The notes: generated from the sequence alone by a model not told the origin. A DNA stretch of 64,000 nucleotides from Populus alba (GCF_005239225.2 NC_133301.1:15128318-15192317); one strand, 5' to 3'; counted from the stretch's first letter, positions 36,960-49,353 are shown. Program-made: numbers and translations.

Positions 36960-38810
36960 ATTTATAATAAAGTGATTGTCTCCAACATGCTCAATCAGAT
37001 GAATTTAAAATTTTTTTAAAAAAAAAACCTTATAATATTTTCATTGATTTACTAAAAAAAAAAAAATTATTACTTCTACGTAGATTCTCTTACAGCTTTA
37101 ATATCTTGGACAAGTTGAATTAAAAAAAATAAATGTAAGGTCAACAGCTCCAAAGAAAACTATATTAAAATTATTGAAAAGGTATGATCCATCTTAGCTT
37201 TTTTCCACAAGAACCTAATTAGCTGTCATGTTTAGTCTCTTGGGACAACCATAAGCTAATCACACCTCTTAATTATATTCTTAAACTCCTTACAGATCTA
37301 TCCACGTAACCCCATTTGCTTAGTGCCACAATAATTGCCTAGTGTGCCCTAAAGCCCATCATCCAACTTTACGGCCTCCACATTCTTAACAGGTTTGTTA
37401 AATATTTATAATTTAATTATTTGAGATTAAACTTTTTTAATATTGTTGTAAAAGAAAAGGTTTTTAATATTGAATGTAGGGATTTAGGAGAGTACTTGAG
37501 GATTTATTAGCCCTAGATTCAACAAATGTCTCCATGTAAGCTCACATGTCTCCCTTCCTATTCCTTTTCTTTTATTCCACTCCCAACTACTTTTGTTTGC
37601 CATTGATTTTTATAGTACTTTGCACCAAAATAAAACACCTTTTCGGATTAATTTTTATTTTTAGATGTATTTAAAAAATATATTTCATTTAAAAATATCA
37701 AATTGATATTTTTTTAGTGCTTTTTAATTATTTTAATATGTTAATTTTAAAAATAAAAAAATTATTTAAAAGCATTTTTTAATAAAAAAAATACTTTTGA
37801 AAAGTTTTATGCATTACAATATCAAACATATCTTTAATAATAGGTAAACTTGCTTCATTTAGTCATTCAAGTTGTTGAAAAATATCAAACCAATCATCTT
37901 ATTTAACTTTGATAGGTCAAACCTCACATTTTCTGATGTATTGTTAATTACAGTTTTGTCATCCATCTAGGTGTGTACATGTGAGAGATAAAAAATGAAC
38001 TTTTGTTGCACAAAGGGACCACATGTGACTCAATTGAAAGTTTGAGGGTTGTAGAGGCTAATTTGATCAAATTATTGGTTAATTACAAGATCTAATTGTG
38101 TTTAATTTAATTGACATCTTAACTAAATCATTAACAAGAGATAAAATTACATTGTAAATTCATTTATAAAAAAATTTAGAAACTCTAAAGTCAACTAACA
38201 TTATATCTAAAGAAACTATGGATAATCATACTTAAGCTCTTATAGCTTAACTCATCAAACCTGCTACTCGAGTCATGAACTCTAATGAATTCATAACTTT
38301 GTTTTTTAAAATTACTTTTCACTTGATTATATGATAACAAAAATAAACGTTCATAAAATTGAATATAAACCAAATACTAGAATTTTTATTTGAGACTGAA
38401 ATAACCTTATATAAAATAAACCAAAATAAATTATAAAGACTAATTTAATATTAACCAAACACTAGAGGATATATTGAAATAAAGCAATAAAAAAATTGAA
38501 TACAAACATAATGTTAGTGATAAAATTTAAAAAAGAAAGTAAAGGAAAAAAAAGAGGTAAAAAAAAAAGAAACCTCCTTCTATGTTCATTTAGGTCAGTT
38601 ATATCCTAACCTTTTTAGTATGAAGTGTTTTAGCCCTATTGTCAACACCAAAAAATCCATTCATAAGAAAGAATTATTGGAAATGCTGGTTAATTTCTAT
38701 TGGAGGCAATCGCACTCATTCAATTTATCGCTCTCTAATCTGAAGTCTTTCTCCTCTATCAACTACTTGATGACATGCTCAGGGCCCAAAGTATAACTAC
38801 GAGATATATA

Positions 38811-39100
38811 TGCTTCCTTCCGGCAACTGAAAAGGATAGGAGTCCAAATTGGTGGACATGATCAGGTTTTTCCCCTGGATTCTCCCTCTCCCTCTGTCTA
38901 TATATGCTACCTTCCGGCAACTGAAAAGGATAGGAGTCCAAATTGGTGGACATGATCAGGTTTCCCCCCTGGATTCTCCCTCTCCCTCTGTCTATATATG
39001 CTACCTTCCGGCAACTGAAAAGGATAGGAGTCCAAATTGGTGGACATGATCTGGTTTCCCCCCTGGATTCTCCCTCTCCCTCTGTCTATATATACTTATA
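38811..39100 (+). repeat. 94-bp minisatellite, three units
   Basis: Units start at 38821, 38915 and 39009, an exact 94-bp period. Each begins 'cggcaactgaaaaggatagg' and ends in 'ccctctgtctatatatgcta'. Copies B (47670) and C (56733) hold a single unit, so the expansion is specific to copy A. The frames at 38849-39049 and 38943-39173 read through the repeats and are not genes. Confidence 0.92.
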
Positions 39101-41550
39101 TATGATATGGACCAGTAATTCTATCCTGCATGCACCCGGGGATTGTTCTTACCCTGCGAAAAAAGATTATTGACTGTGTGTCGGCATCGTAAGAAAATTA
39201 AGGAAGCTTTTTGAATGGGTAAACAGAGACTATTCCACTAATTCTGTTTGGGAAAACATTGTTCGTACAGGCTCATGAACACTGTTCATTGAACAGTACT
39301 GTAGAGAGTTCGTTTTTAATTCTTTTGTAATTATGATGTGATTTAGAGATACTGACTTTTCTTACCTAATTCCTTGTATTGATGGTTTCAGAACTGTTAC
39401 CATTGAATCAAACATGCACCCTAAATGGAAGGATCTTGCTTGCTATGATCAAAATACATATAAAAAAAATTAATATTTTTTCAAAAAATAGAAAATAAAA
39501 TCCTTTTTAATTGTTTGCCATGTTTTTATTGCCCTACAGCAAATATTACATCTATTCCTAGACCTTTCTCCCCTATATAAATGAATTAAAAAAATAGAAA
39601 AAATAGAGTAATAATTTAATTCCCAATTTTACATGTAATTTTTTTGCAGGCTAGGTTGCATCTGCCAAATGGGTCAAACCAAGCTCTATTTAATTGCTAT
39701 GCATAGTTTTGTTCAAATTATTTAATTTTCAACTATGTAGGAATGGAAAAGGAAAGGTCTCACATTGATTTGATGGATCTGACTGTTTCTAAGAAATACT
39801 CTGCCGCTAACAATATAATTTAATAATGGGCATGGAATGGTCATTTAATCCATAATTAGAGTCTTAGAAAAAATAAATCAATTTAACGGTTTTAAACATA
39901 ACTTTCCCATATCTAATTAATATATAAAAAACTAATTTTTTATATCATTTTAAGATTCAAACCTTCATCAATTTACTAATAATCTACAAAATAAAGTGAA
40001 GCAATTAATTTTAGATGTTTACTAATTAATAACAATATAATTCTTTTTTTGGCAATTATTATTGGCTCATGTGACATTTGATAAGGGCTCACACACATAT
40101 GACACATTTCTTCACGTGGAGAGGGTCTGCTGTTGACCTAAACAAACTTTACTATAGGCTCCAACAAATCATGCAAAATAAAATAGGATTCATTGTTTAT
40201 TTTTCTCTTGAAACTTTGTAACATGGCTCGTGAGCCACAATTATGTGGTCACACTATAAATTAAATATTCAATCATTTTTTTAAAACTTAATTACCCTAT
40301 GAAAAAAAAATTATTTGTCATGTTATCTTATGATCGATGAACAAATTTTCAAATGCTAAGCTTGTATTCATGAACCTGTTTTCCCCCCTCATCCATGCAT
40401 GATTCGAAGGATCTCGGAGTAAGTAAATCAATAAATAAAACAAATATTTTAATTTTTACTATTGTTTGTTTATAAAATAGTCATTTGCTTCAAGTTCTTT
40501 TCTCTCTGTTTGGAATTTTGTTCTAACTCATGGGAAATGAGACTGTATTATTGAGGAATTATTTGGCATAAAGACTCGCCAATTTTTCTTCCTTTCTTGT
40601 AAAAATAATATATAATAAACTTTAAAGATATAGATTTACTGGTCAGGTTTTTTGTTCACTAAAATTCATTAATTTGAGTTTTATAAAGTACAAGATTTAT
40701 AAGATTAGTTGCAAACTAAATATTCATAATAATAATAATAATAATAAAAAGTATTGTTACTCAATTTCTTAAAAAAATATTCTTAATTTCTAGAAGTAGA
40801 ACGGTCGATCTCCATGCTTTTATATTATATATATATATAGAGTTAGTGCTCTGTTGACATGCAAGATCAAATTTGATGTCTAAGAGTTGATTTTTGGGCG
40901 TTGAAAAGTAAACGTGAGACGAGAGAAAAACCTTTTAAAGGATTTTGCATTTGCTTCTAAGGTAATGTAATATACCAAATACAAAGACACAGTCAATGGC
41001 GAACAGTTGTCTTTCAATTTATCAGAAGATAACATTGTCCAGTTAGCACTACTCCCTATAATGACGCTTTTTTTCTATCTTGTTTTCCCCACTTTCTGGG
41101 TATGTAGAGTTTGGAGTTGTGTAGCTTTCCCCACGATTTTCCCTGCCAAGACATATATCGTCTCTGCATTATTGTTGGATGTCTTCCTCGCTTTCCCACG
41201 AAATATATTATCACTGTATAAGTTTGAAAAAAACGAGATGTAGTGTCTTAAATGCTTTCAAAAATTAGGCTGTCGTTATTTTTTTTCCCTGTAATTGGGT
41301 CTTCTTTTCCTTGAATACTGAATTGTCTGCCATCTTATCACCTTTAAAATAATTAAAAGGCTTAGAGAATGTCAAGTCAGCCACTCTTTTCAATGTTGCA
41401 TTAAATACTTTCAGGTTTCGTTTAGATAAAGTGGCCAATCTTCTAAGTGGTGCATTAAATAAATGTGGCGTTGGCATCATTATACATACATGCTTGCCTT
41501 TCCATTTTCATTGTTTCCTGTTCCATTTTGGTTGGCATTTCTGTTATTTG

Positions 41551-42032
41551 AGCATATTGTCACCTCTCCTTTTCCCTAGCCAAAAGCCACACTAGCAATC
41601 AACATCCACCGTTGTTTTTCTGCCTTCTCCAGTGGCTGAAGTGGATCACCAGCAGCTCCATCGTGGATCACCATCCTCACGACAGACCGGCAACAACAGC
41701 AAGCACCTCCCGCAGGCTAGGTAGCTTCTTCTCTTCTTGCTTTTCCATGTAAATCATGCATCTCTCAGCTCCCACCTCTCTTATAATATTTGAACACATT
41801 GTCACCTCTACTCTTCCCTAGCCAAAAGCCACACTAGCAATCAACATCCACCGTTGTTTTTCTGCCTTCTCCAATAGCTGCAGTGGATCACCAGCAGCTC
41901 CACCGACGACCACCAACAGCTCCAACGTGGACCACCATCCTCACGACAGACCAGCAACAACAACAAACACCTCCCCCAGGCCAGGTTGCTTCTTCTCTTC
42001 TTGCTTTTCCACGCAAATCATGCATGAATACT
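41551..42032 (+). repeat. tandem duplication of ~240 bp
   Basis: Two adjacent copies (about 41551-41788 and 41789-42032) share 'ccctagccaaaagccacact', 'caacatccaccgttgttttt' and 'cttcttctcttcttgctttt'. The second has an extra internal ~20 bp of 'caccaacagctcc' type. Less AT-rich than its surroundings, so possibly derived from a gene leader; no protein is recognised. Confidence 0.8.
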
Positions 42033-42386
42033 GTAAAAAAAAAAAAAAACCAAAAACCCCTGCAGAATACATGAGTAATTAATTACATGTTGCTTGCAAT
42101 CTGCTTTGCCAAAGGAAATAGCCATTTGGTTAATTATTAATTTCTAATTATTATTAGGAATTGGTTACATATATTTGGTGATAATTAAATTTTCATTCCA
42201 CAGGATGGTTAATTAGAATTAAAATAAATGATAAGTCTTTGAATATGAGGAGTCAATAGTTTGGACCTTATAAAATTTAATGAATCATGTAACCCTCTAA
42301 TTATAAAACTCGGATCAATTTTATAGATTAATCTAGGATTTTATTAATCCTATCAATAATAAAAATTAATTCATGCATGAATACTG

Positions 42387-42430
<44 letters not shown>

Positions 42431-42755
42431 CTGCAGAATACATGAGTAATTAATTACCTGTTGCTTGCAATCTGCTTTGCCAAAGGAAATAGCCATTTGG
42501 TTAATTATTAATTTCTAATTATTATTAGGAATTGGTTACATATATTTGGTGATAATTAAATTTTCATTCCACAGGATGGTTAATTAGAATTAAAATAAAT
42601 GATAAGTCTTTGAATATGAGGAGTCAATAGTTTGGACCTTATAAAATTTAATGAATCATGTAACCCTCTAATTATAAAACTCGGATCAATTTTATAGATT
42701 AATCTAGGATTTTATTAATCCTATCAATAATAAAAATTAATTCATGCATGAATAC

Positions 42756-42791
<36 letters not shown>

Positions 42792-43104
42792 CTGCAGAAT
42801 ACATGAGTAATTAATTACATGTTGCTTGCAATCTGCTTTGCCAAAGGAAATAGCCATTTGGTTAATTATTAATTTCTAATTATTATTAGGAATTGGTTAC
42901 ATATATTTGGTGATAATTAAATTTTCATTCCACAGGATGGTTAATTAGAATTAAAAATAAATGATAAGTCTTTGAATATGAGGAGTCAATAGTTTGGACC
43001 TTATAAAATTTAATGAATCATGTAACCCTCTAATTATAAAACTCGGATCAATTTTATAGATTAATCTAGAATTTTATTAATCCTATCAATAATAAAAATT
43101 AATT
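42019..43104 (+). repeat. three ~360-bp tandem repeats, each with a poly-A tract
   Basis: Units start at 42019, 42371 and 42743 with 'catgcatgaatactg', run into an A tract of about 16, 43 (42386-42428) and 35 bases, then 'ccctgcagaatacatgag' and a ~310-bp body nearly identical in all three. The few differences outside the A tracts imply very recent amplification. Confidence 0.93.
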
Positions 43105-43589
43105 CATGACTTGAGTAAATTTCGGTTAAAAATCTATTGATATTTTAAAAAAAATACTGTCAAAATAATATTGTTTTGATTCTTTAAAAAAAATTAACTC
43201 GAGTTGACACTTATAATCTAGGTACTCATGCCGTAAATCAATTTATAAATTAGATTTTAAAACTATAGAGTGATCAAATTCATATCTTACAATCCACAAA
43301 ATATAAAAAGTTCGAATTTTCAAAATTTTATCATGTTTCTAGAATACATGTTTTATAATTGTGCTTCCTGTTAATCACATGCAACAAAGTGTTAGGTGCG
43401 AAATGAGTGCAAATTAAGTGGAATTCTTGCAGAGTCCCTTTATATATAAATAGCAAGTTAAATATACCCCATCTACAGTTCTCAAGTTGAATCGAATGGA
43501 TCAATTGATTAAAATTTATTAATTAGCTAGGAGACCAGAGGAAGCAGACTGCAAAGTCTTCTACAGTAGTAAACTTTTAAAAATCTATT

Positions 43590-43969
43590 CTCAAACTCGG
43601 CTCCTTCTCCTCCTTCGCAGATCATCGCCTTTGTCTATCAATCAAAATTATTAATAAATAATTAAAAAAAAACTCTTTAAAAGAAGATGAACTTACCTTG
43701 ACAGTGATATCGTCTTTGCGAGTTTTCAAAGCGGTGGAGACGAATTTCGGTAGATCATCTTCCTCAACATGAGGTAGCCACGCATCAGGGTTCTTGAAGC
43801 AAAGGAACACGTTTCTGTCATAAGGACCAACAGTTCTAGCGAGGTCGCCCTTGTGGAAACATTCTCCATCGGAAATTGAAAGACACGTCGTCGTGGTCTC
43901 TTGGTTGCTTTTGAAGTCAGAGAGTGAAAAGAGAGGTTTTGCTAGACTTGCCAACGATGAGAAGAGAAA
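43590..43969 (-). pseudogene. sucrase/ferredoxin-like gene fragment (captured)
   Basis: Matches the start of plant sucrase/ferredoxin-like (thioredoxin-like [2Fe-2S]) family proteins. Exon 1, open from about 43969 to 43697, includes 'ARTVGPYDRNVFLCFKNPDA' and 'LPKFVSTALKTRKDDITVK', closing at a canonical donor (AAG|GTAAG, GT at 43696-43695). Exon 2 begins at 43634 after an AG acceptor with 'TKAMICEGGEGAEF', in phase, and loses similarity after about 15-20 codons. No in-frame ATG precedes exon 1 (a TAA lies just upstream) and the catalytic remainder is absent, so this is a fragment inside the Helitron-like element. Confidence 0.72.
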
Positions 43970-44442
43970 TTCAACGTATTAAAACGAAATTAAATTTTAG
44001 TGGAAATTTTACTTCTTTTGATGCAGGATTGGGACGAGATAGTGGGCTGTCTCCCATCATGCATTATTTATATTTCCCATCGAGCAATGAGCCAAAAGTG
44101 TAGGGTAAAAACCCCTTTGAATTTTCAAAGCCAAAACAGTGTTATCTTGATAACAGCCCCACAAATAATCCCATGATATAAGTTAACAAGAGACTGGGTG
44201 CACATTAGCACTGGCCAGGACACACAAAGCAATAAATTTAGATTGCCCCATCCCTGGTCTCCTTGCCAAGTTGCTAAAAATTACACCAAGCACTTATTTT
44301 TTGATCACAAGAAACTTTCCGCTTTTTAACAAACAACAACTCATAAAGTTTAATCTTTCAAAGGCAAGCTACAAAAAGCATAAAGCAGGGTGTCCATAAT
44401 TTAGAAAAATGGAGCTCGGTAAAATAACTGAGAATGATCAGT

Positions 44443-45218
44443 CTAATGGATCCTGAAAGGACCTGAGGCTGAAAGAAACAAAATTTAAGATTATAGAAAT
44501 TTAGATTTTAACACCCGTAAAAAATTTGAAAGAAAAAATAGACTAACAAAAATTACAAAGATTATAGCCCTTATTCTTTGCAGCTTAAAAATTAGAAGGA
44601 AAACTTAGTAATAAATAGACATACCATCATCTGAGCAAGGTGAAACATCATCACGTGGATTCGATGATTTCTCGAGATGACCTTCACAGAGACCAAAAAA
44701 CCCATCAATTATTTCTCACATTACAATCCAATTTCCTTTAGCAATCTGATTATAATAATGCCTATCTAGATGCAATTTGCAAACATTCTTGTCTGGAAAG
44801 TAAAAACCAAAGAACCCAGAAACTTACCATCATTAGAAACAACATTGCACTTTGAAATCTCATCTTCCTTCTCCACACTCTCCACATCACTAAAACCAAA
44901 TAAATAAATAATCCCAGAAAAACCCAGTGAGAAAATAAATAGAACACTAAAAAAGCACAACAATGATCAAATCTTTTTCCCAAATTTTCTTTTCTCATCA
45001 ACCAAACAGACTCTTGAAGAAAAAAGAAAGAAAGAAAGAGAGTACCCAGAAATGCGTTGTTTAATGAGAGATGCCCGAGAGAGAAGCTCGTCAGATTTGA
45101 GGGAGAAATGTTTAGAAGAGTAAAGCTTTGCCAACTCTGTTAATGCAGAAACCAATTGAAGATTCGCCGCCTCTGATGGGTTCAAAGTTTCGAGCCTTGA
45201 AACCTCAGTTTCAAGGAG
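44443..45218 (-). pseudogene. unidentified four-exon gene fragment (captured)
   Basis: Four exons join in phase with GT/AG introns: open from 45218 to 45046, then 44828-44889, 44625-44681 and 44443-44468 with a TAG stop (44445-44443). The first reads 'NPSEAANLQLVSALTELAKL' and 'LKSDELLSRASLIKQRIS', a helix-rich, coiled-coil-like stretch. Later exons are acidic and polar ('DVESVEKEDEISKCNVVSND', 'DDVSPCSDD'). There is no in-frame ATG before a TAA at 45221-45219. I do not recognise the family; the coherent splicing shows it came from a real gene. Same strand as the sucrase-like fragment, about 490 bp further upstream. Confidence 0.55.
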
Positions 45219-45449
45219 TTATGGCTCCTTCTGTGTCACCGGCTGTCACCAGATCTTCTACTGTTTCACTCCAGTTTTGGTTTGATTGTTCTTCATGTTC
45301 TTCTTGTGCTTTCACTCTCTCCATTGGATTTCAAACAAAGATTGCGACTTTGGAAGAAAGTTTTGGAGGACGAGTACTGTACTGGTATTTATTTGAGATT
45401 AAAATTACCAAAAAAATTTATTTTTTCATCGAACGAGTCATAAAAACAA

Positions 45450-46920
45450 ATTAGATACATAATCTTTTTTTTACATTAAAAAATTTAAAAAAACAAAAAA
45501 ATTAAAAATTTTGGGTTTTTTTTATAAAATTATATCCAAGAATCTTAGGTTTAGCTGCAATGCCTAACTTAAAAGTAATATTTATAATATTAATAATAAA
45601 ATTAAACTTGTATGACCCAAGTTTAAATGAGTCTGACTGCAACACCGGACTTAAAAATATTGGATGTGGGTCTGACTATAAGGTCGTGTCATAAAAATAT
45701 GATAATTAAATAGATTAATTAAAAAAACAAAGGAAAAAAATCAACAAGAAGGAAAAAAAAACTAATGAAAAAAAGAAAAAAAAATTGAATTAATTGGGTT
45801 AACCCTTTAAACCAGGTTATCCCGTAAAACCTTGGTATTTGCGTCATGAAAGTTTGATAACTAAATAGAAAAAAAAAATAACGGATTTATCCAGAATTAA
45901 CTGAGTTAACCCATCAAACCAAGTTAACCTGTTAAGTCTAGGATACGTGTCATGAAAGTATGAAAGTCTGATAATTAAATAGAAAGAAAATTAACTTTAA
46001 CAAACTTAAACTAAATGAAAAAAAAAATAATTCATCTAATCAGGTTAACACATCAAACCCGAGATCTGTATCATGAAAATTTGATAATTAAATAAAAAAA
46101 ATTTAACATTAACAAACTAAATCAAACAAAAAAAATTCATTAAAAAAATTAAAAAGAAAAAAAAACAGTTATATAATGTATTTTCAAAATAAAATATATT
46201 TTTTAAAAACAATATTTACTACACTTTCAAACACTCACTTTACTTATCTGAAATATAAATATATTTATTTATTGAGATAAATATAAAAATAAAATTTATA
46301 TAAAATAATTTTAAAGTAGATTTTTAAATTTTCAAAAGCAAAAGATACATGGAGTTCATTCTATCTGCATTTCTACATTGTTTTCATTTTGCTTTTCTCA
46401 AGTACATCCAAACTCCATATACTAAGAGATAAAAAGCTAGAAAATTATTATTATTTTGAATATATTAAATCGATGTAAAAAATTAAACTCTTAAAATTAT
46501 TTAAAAAATATATTTAATTTAATATACTATTTCAGAAGAATTGAATTTTGATATAGTCAAGCAATGTAAATGCAATTGAAATGTATAAAACTTATATACC
46601 TAAGAATAATATGCATAAATTAAATAATGTAATGATATATTAAGATTGGTATTTACATAAATTAATTAATGGTTAAATATAACATAAACCAAGAAAATGA
46701 AATAATTTGTTTTTTTTAAAAAAGAATTAATTCCTTAGAGTGTTACAACATTCATTGAAAATATCAAAATTAATGTATGTGACATAACAAAATATGGTTA
46801 ACTATTATGTGCTAAAACATACATGGTATTCTTTTAAATAAAGCTTTTCAAGATTTTAATTATATAATTCGTGGATTTATTTTCCATATTTTTATTTTTA
46901 TTTTTTATCATTAAAAATTA
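45450..46920 (-). repeat. AT-rich Helitron interior with inverted copies of the 2.3-3.0 kb repeats
   Basis: 'tgactgcaacaccggactta' and three 'gggttaac' modules at 45780-46130 are the reverse complement of 2340-2950. The rest is A/T runs with no gene. Confidence 0.7.
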
Positions 46921-46961
46921 CAGATTTTAACACCCGCAGCATCGCGCGGGTATCAAATCTA

Positions 46962-46962
<1 letters not shown>

Positions 46963-47025
<63 letters not shown>
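46963..47025. repeat. (TA)n microsatellite at the Helitron 3' junction
   Basis: About 60 bp of uninterrupted TA repeats, longer than the ~18-24 bp TA tract at the same site in copy A. Further TA runs in the duplicated units are at 47293-47322, 53565-53616 and 53905-53938. Confidence 0.9.
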
Positions 47026-47030
<5 letters not shown>

Positions 47031-47288
47031 AATGGTGCTAGAATCAAGTGAGAAATGATTTTCTTTCAAATATTAATGCTAATAATTTAATACAGTAACA
47101 TAAAAATGAATTTTTTTTATATATTCATTCATTTATATAACATTTATTTATGTAATGTTTGATTACTATTTTAAAACGGAAAAAATAAAAATAATAAAAA
47201 TATAATGGACATATCTTTATGTATTTTTTATTTTCCAAGTACAAAAATTTATTTCAAAACTATCATATATTTATTTTATATTTTTAAC

Positions 47289-47325
<37 letters not shown>

Positions 47326-48119
47326 TTTGTTTTTTCTATCTTAAAAACAATAATCAAATACTTACATACAAATGACTTACTTGTTAGGTGATAAGAAAAT
47401 CTTAAAAGTAATTCATGAGTGCCCTAAACTATTTAAAAAAAAAAAGAAAGAATGAAAAAGTCATTAAGTTTATAATATGGAATGTTAGATCTAACCCATC
47501 TGATTTTCTTTTGGGTTTCAATAAAAAAAACTCCTCATTAGTTTAATGGTTTGCAATTATAAGTAATCATTTTCAGTTCGGTTCGAATTTTTTTAAAAAA
47601 ATAACCAAACTAAAATTAAAAAAAAAAAACAAAACCGAATCGAAATCAGTTCAAACCGACCACTTTCTTCCGGCAAGTGAAAAGGATAGCAGTCCAAATT
47701 GGTGGACATGATCTGGTTTTCCCCCTGGATTCTCCCTCTCCCTCTCTGTCTATATATACTTATATATGATATGGACCAGTAATTCTATCCTGCATGCACC
47801 CGGGGATTGTTCTTACCCTGCGAAAAAAGATTATTGACTGTGTGTCGGCATCGTAAGAAAATTAAGGAAGCTTTTTGAATGGGTAAACAGAGACTATTCC
47901 ACTAATTCTGTTTGGGAAAACATTGTTCGTACAGGCTCATGAACACTGTTCATTGAACAGTATTGTAGAGAGTTCGTTTTTAAAATCATATAGAAAATAT
48001 ATTTATTTTCAATTGACGTTCAAACTAACGAAGGGTAACATTCAAAAGTAAAAAATCACCATCCCTGATGATGTGGGTTATATATAAAATACGTTTAGCA
48101 ACACACAAAAGAATGCATA

Positions 48120-48730
48120 AAATTAAAATAAACCTTCAACGAAGATTGAGAACATGGTTCCGAGGTCTGGGCTCAAGGTGCCATCGGCAAGCAATTAGCT
48201 CTTGAGAGGCTCGCATGAGAAAACGAAGAGCAAAGTTGAGCCAAGAACGACCAGCTGGCGGAATACATATTGCTCTGTACGTAGCAATTGGTAGCCTGCC
48301 GGCAAGTCGTTCCTGGCTCGGTCTCTACTCTTTTGTCTTTTCATGGAAGACACTCAAGATAAGCATCAAGAAGCTTCAACATTGTCCCTAATTAATTACA
48401 TCTCCTAATGCAACATCTCCAGTACTCTCTTCTTTCTCTACTAGATCTCAATATCAATCTTGTGCAGCATTGTCTACGTATTTATAGCCCAAAATATTCA
48501 AGGAATACGGATTGCAAATCTCTATCCAAACCATCACGCCACCTAGCTAAGGGTATCAATGCAACTAGGTCAATTTATTCTCTTGTCATCCAAATAAGCA
48601 TGAGGCAGATCGATATCATAAGAAGTGGCAATATAATATGTCAACGGGAATTGATTCTTGGACTTCAGATAGAGTGGTATGATAAGGTTCCCTCTCATAT
48701 GCAAGGCATCTGCATGGCCAGTACTTAGAT
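48120..48730 (-). other. promoter plus short ORF cassette, decayed copy B
   Basis: Counterpart of 57181-57541. The TATA motif on the minus strand is kept. The downstream ORF has a 4-bp insertion ('agct' near 48253) and a changed codon giving TAA ('ctcaagagctaattgc' in reverse complement), so it is broken. The antisense 106-codon frame at 48408-48728 stays open here and in copy C but is probably coincidental. Confidence 0.45.
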
Positions 48731-49134
48731 TAGTTTCATATCCTTTCGTGAGAGTATTTCTCTTACTTTTGTAATTCAGAAGCGTTTCAAGTAGATTTTC
48801 TCCCCTAAATCCTCAAATCTTCTGAATTGATATGATTGTGAGCTAGTGCTGGGGATAAATGTTTTGTTCGGTATAATATCATTCACTTTTTTAATTATCT
48901 GTTTTTTTCAACGTAAAAAAGAGATAATTGGTTGTGAAAATACTTCAAAATCAAATAAAGTGTGGAAGCAAACCTAAACGATACCAGATTATTGAGGAGA
49001 CGCGTAAGGGAGTGTCATTTAGGGTACTCGTTCATGGACCTGCATGTGTGAGAGCTCACATGCATTATTTTAGGCGGCTCGAAATTTCTTCAGCTAAAAG
49101 TTAATTTTATTCTTCGTTAGCATGTCAAAGTCAA

Positions 49135-49353
49135 TTACACAGAAGCTGCGATGCTCATCAGAAAGGATCTTGGTATCGAAACATACAACAAAAACAACGA
49201 ACACGATCTAACATAGATTTTATTTTTGTCCATGGTGGCCTCTGAAACCAAAACAATAATCCATGTTGGCCTCTTCGAAGGAGGGCGGTGGCGAGCTACA
49301 GGCAAAATCTGCATATCACCCATGCCTAGACGCCACACTTGAGATGTCTTCAT
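49135..49353 (-). pseudogene. chimeric ORF: first 37 codons of GT14 fused to junction DNA
   Basis: The ATG at 49353 opens the same N-terminus as the gene at 31562 ('MKTSQVWRLGMGDMQILP') down to '...PTWIIVLVS', then crosses the duplication junction (12-bp filler 49231-49242) and continues 35 codons in unrelated sequence ('EATMDKNKIYVRSCSLFLL') to a stop. The membrane anchor is cut in half. The full GT14 leader, leader intron and promoter lie upstream (to about 51110), so a chimeric 72-residue product could be transcribed, but the enzyme is lost. Confidence 0.75.

Larger units (their letters stand above)
33321..38810. other. non-coding interior of copy A
   Basis: About 5.5 kb of AT-rich DNA between the GT14 promoter and the minisatellite. 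Beyond the repeats noted I find no gene. Every open frame here is short, and those checked are interrupted or altered in copy C, which argues against coding. (AT)n microsatellites are near 36013-36032 and 36301-36321. Confidence 0.6.
31452..39319. repeat. segmental tandem duplication, copy A
   Basis: First of three tandem copies of a ~9-kb unit. Going rightward, 31452-33.6 kb (GT14 exon 1 start, leader, promoter), 34.2-36.0 kb, 36.0-38.8 kb and 38.82-39.32 kb match copy C colinearly with about 95% or higher identity by eye, apart from microsatellite and small-indel differences. The last ~1.25 kb of the unit (57.04-58.29 in copy C) is missing: copy A runs straight into copy B at 39319/39320 through a shared 'tttttaa' microhomology. 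Confidence 0.88.
41120..46962 (+). mobile_element. Helitron-like element carrying gene fragments (~5.8 kb)
   Basis: Present only in copy B, interrupting sequence contiguous in copies A (36000-36030) and C (53895-53945). The right end has a perfect 6-bp hairpin ACCCGC (46932-46937) / GCGGGT (46946-46951), a 7-nt spacer, CTAG (46959-46962) and then T of a TA-rich target: the Helitron 3' signature, matching the terminus at 3012. The left junction at about 41120 starts 'tgtagctttccccacg', not the expected TC, and about 9 bp of target is lost, so the 5' end may be truncated or misplaced. Inside are two sets of tandem repeats, fragments of two unrelated genes on the minus strand, and an AT-rich right part sharing inverted repeats with 2340-2950. 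No Rep/helicase gene, so non-autonomous. Confidence 0.7.
39320..49230. repeat. segmental tandem duplication, copy B (rearranged)
   Basis: Composed of 39320-41119 (matches 34.2-36.0 kb of A and 52.06-53.9 kb of C), an inserted foreign block (41120-46962), 47026-47663 (matches 36.03-36.66 kb), a deletion of about 2.15 kb, 47664-47990 (matches 38.82-39.32 kb with one minisatellite unit) and 47990-49230 (matches 57.04-58.29 kb). The GT14-bearing left third is absent. Confidence 0.85.

Noticed and set aside
42019..43104. Direct repeats considered as a CRISPR-like array
   Set aside because: The units are 350-370 bp, contiguous and without spacers, in a plant nuclear genome.
48408..48728. 106-codon plus-strand ORF, also intact at 57463-57783
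   Set aside because: It lies antisense to a TATA-containing promoter and leader, shows no domain, and its conservation is explained by recent duplication.
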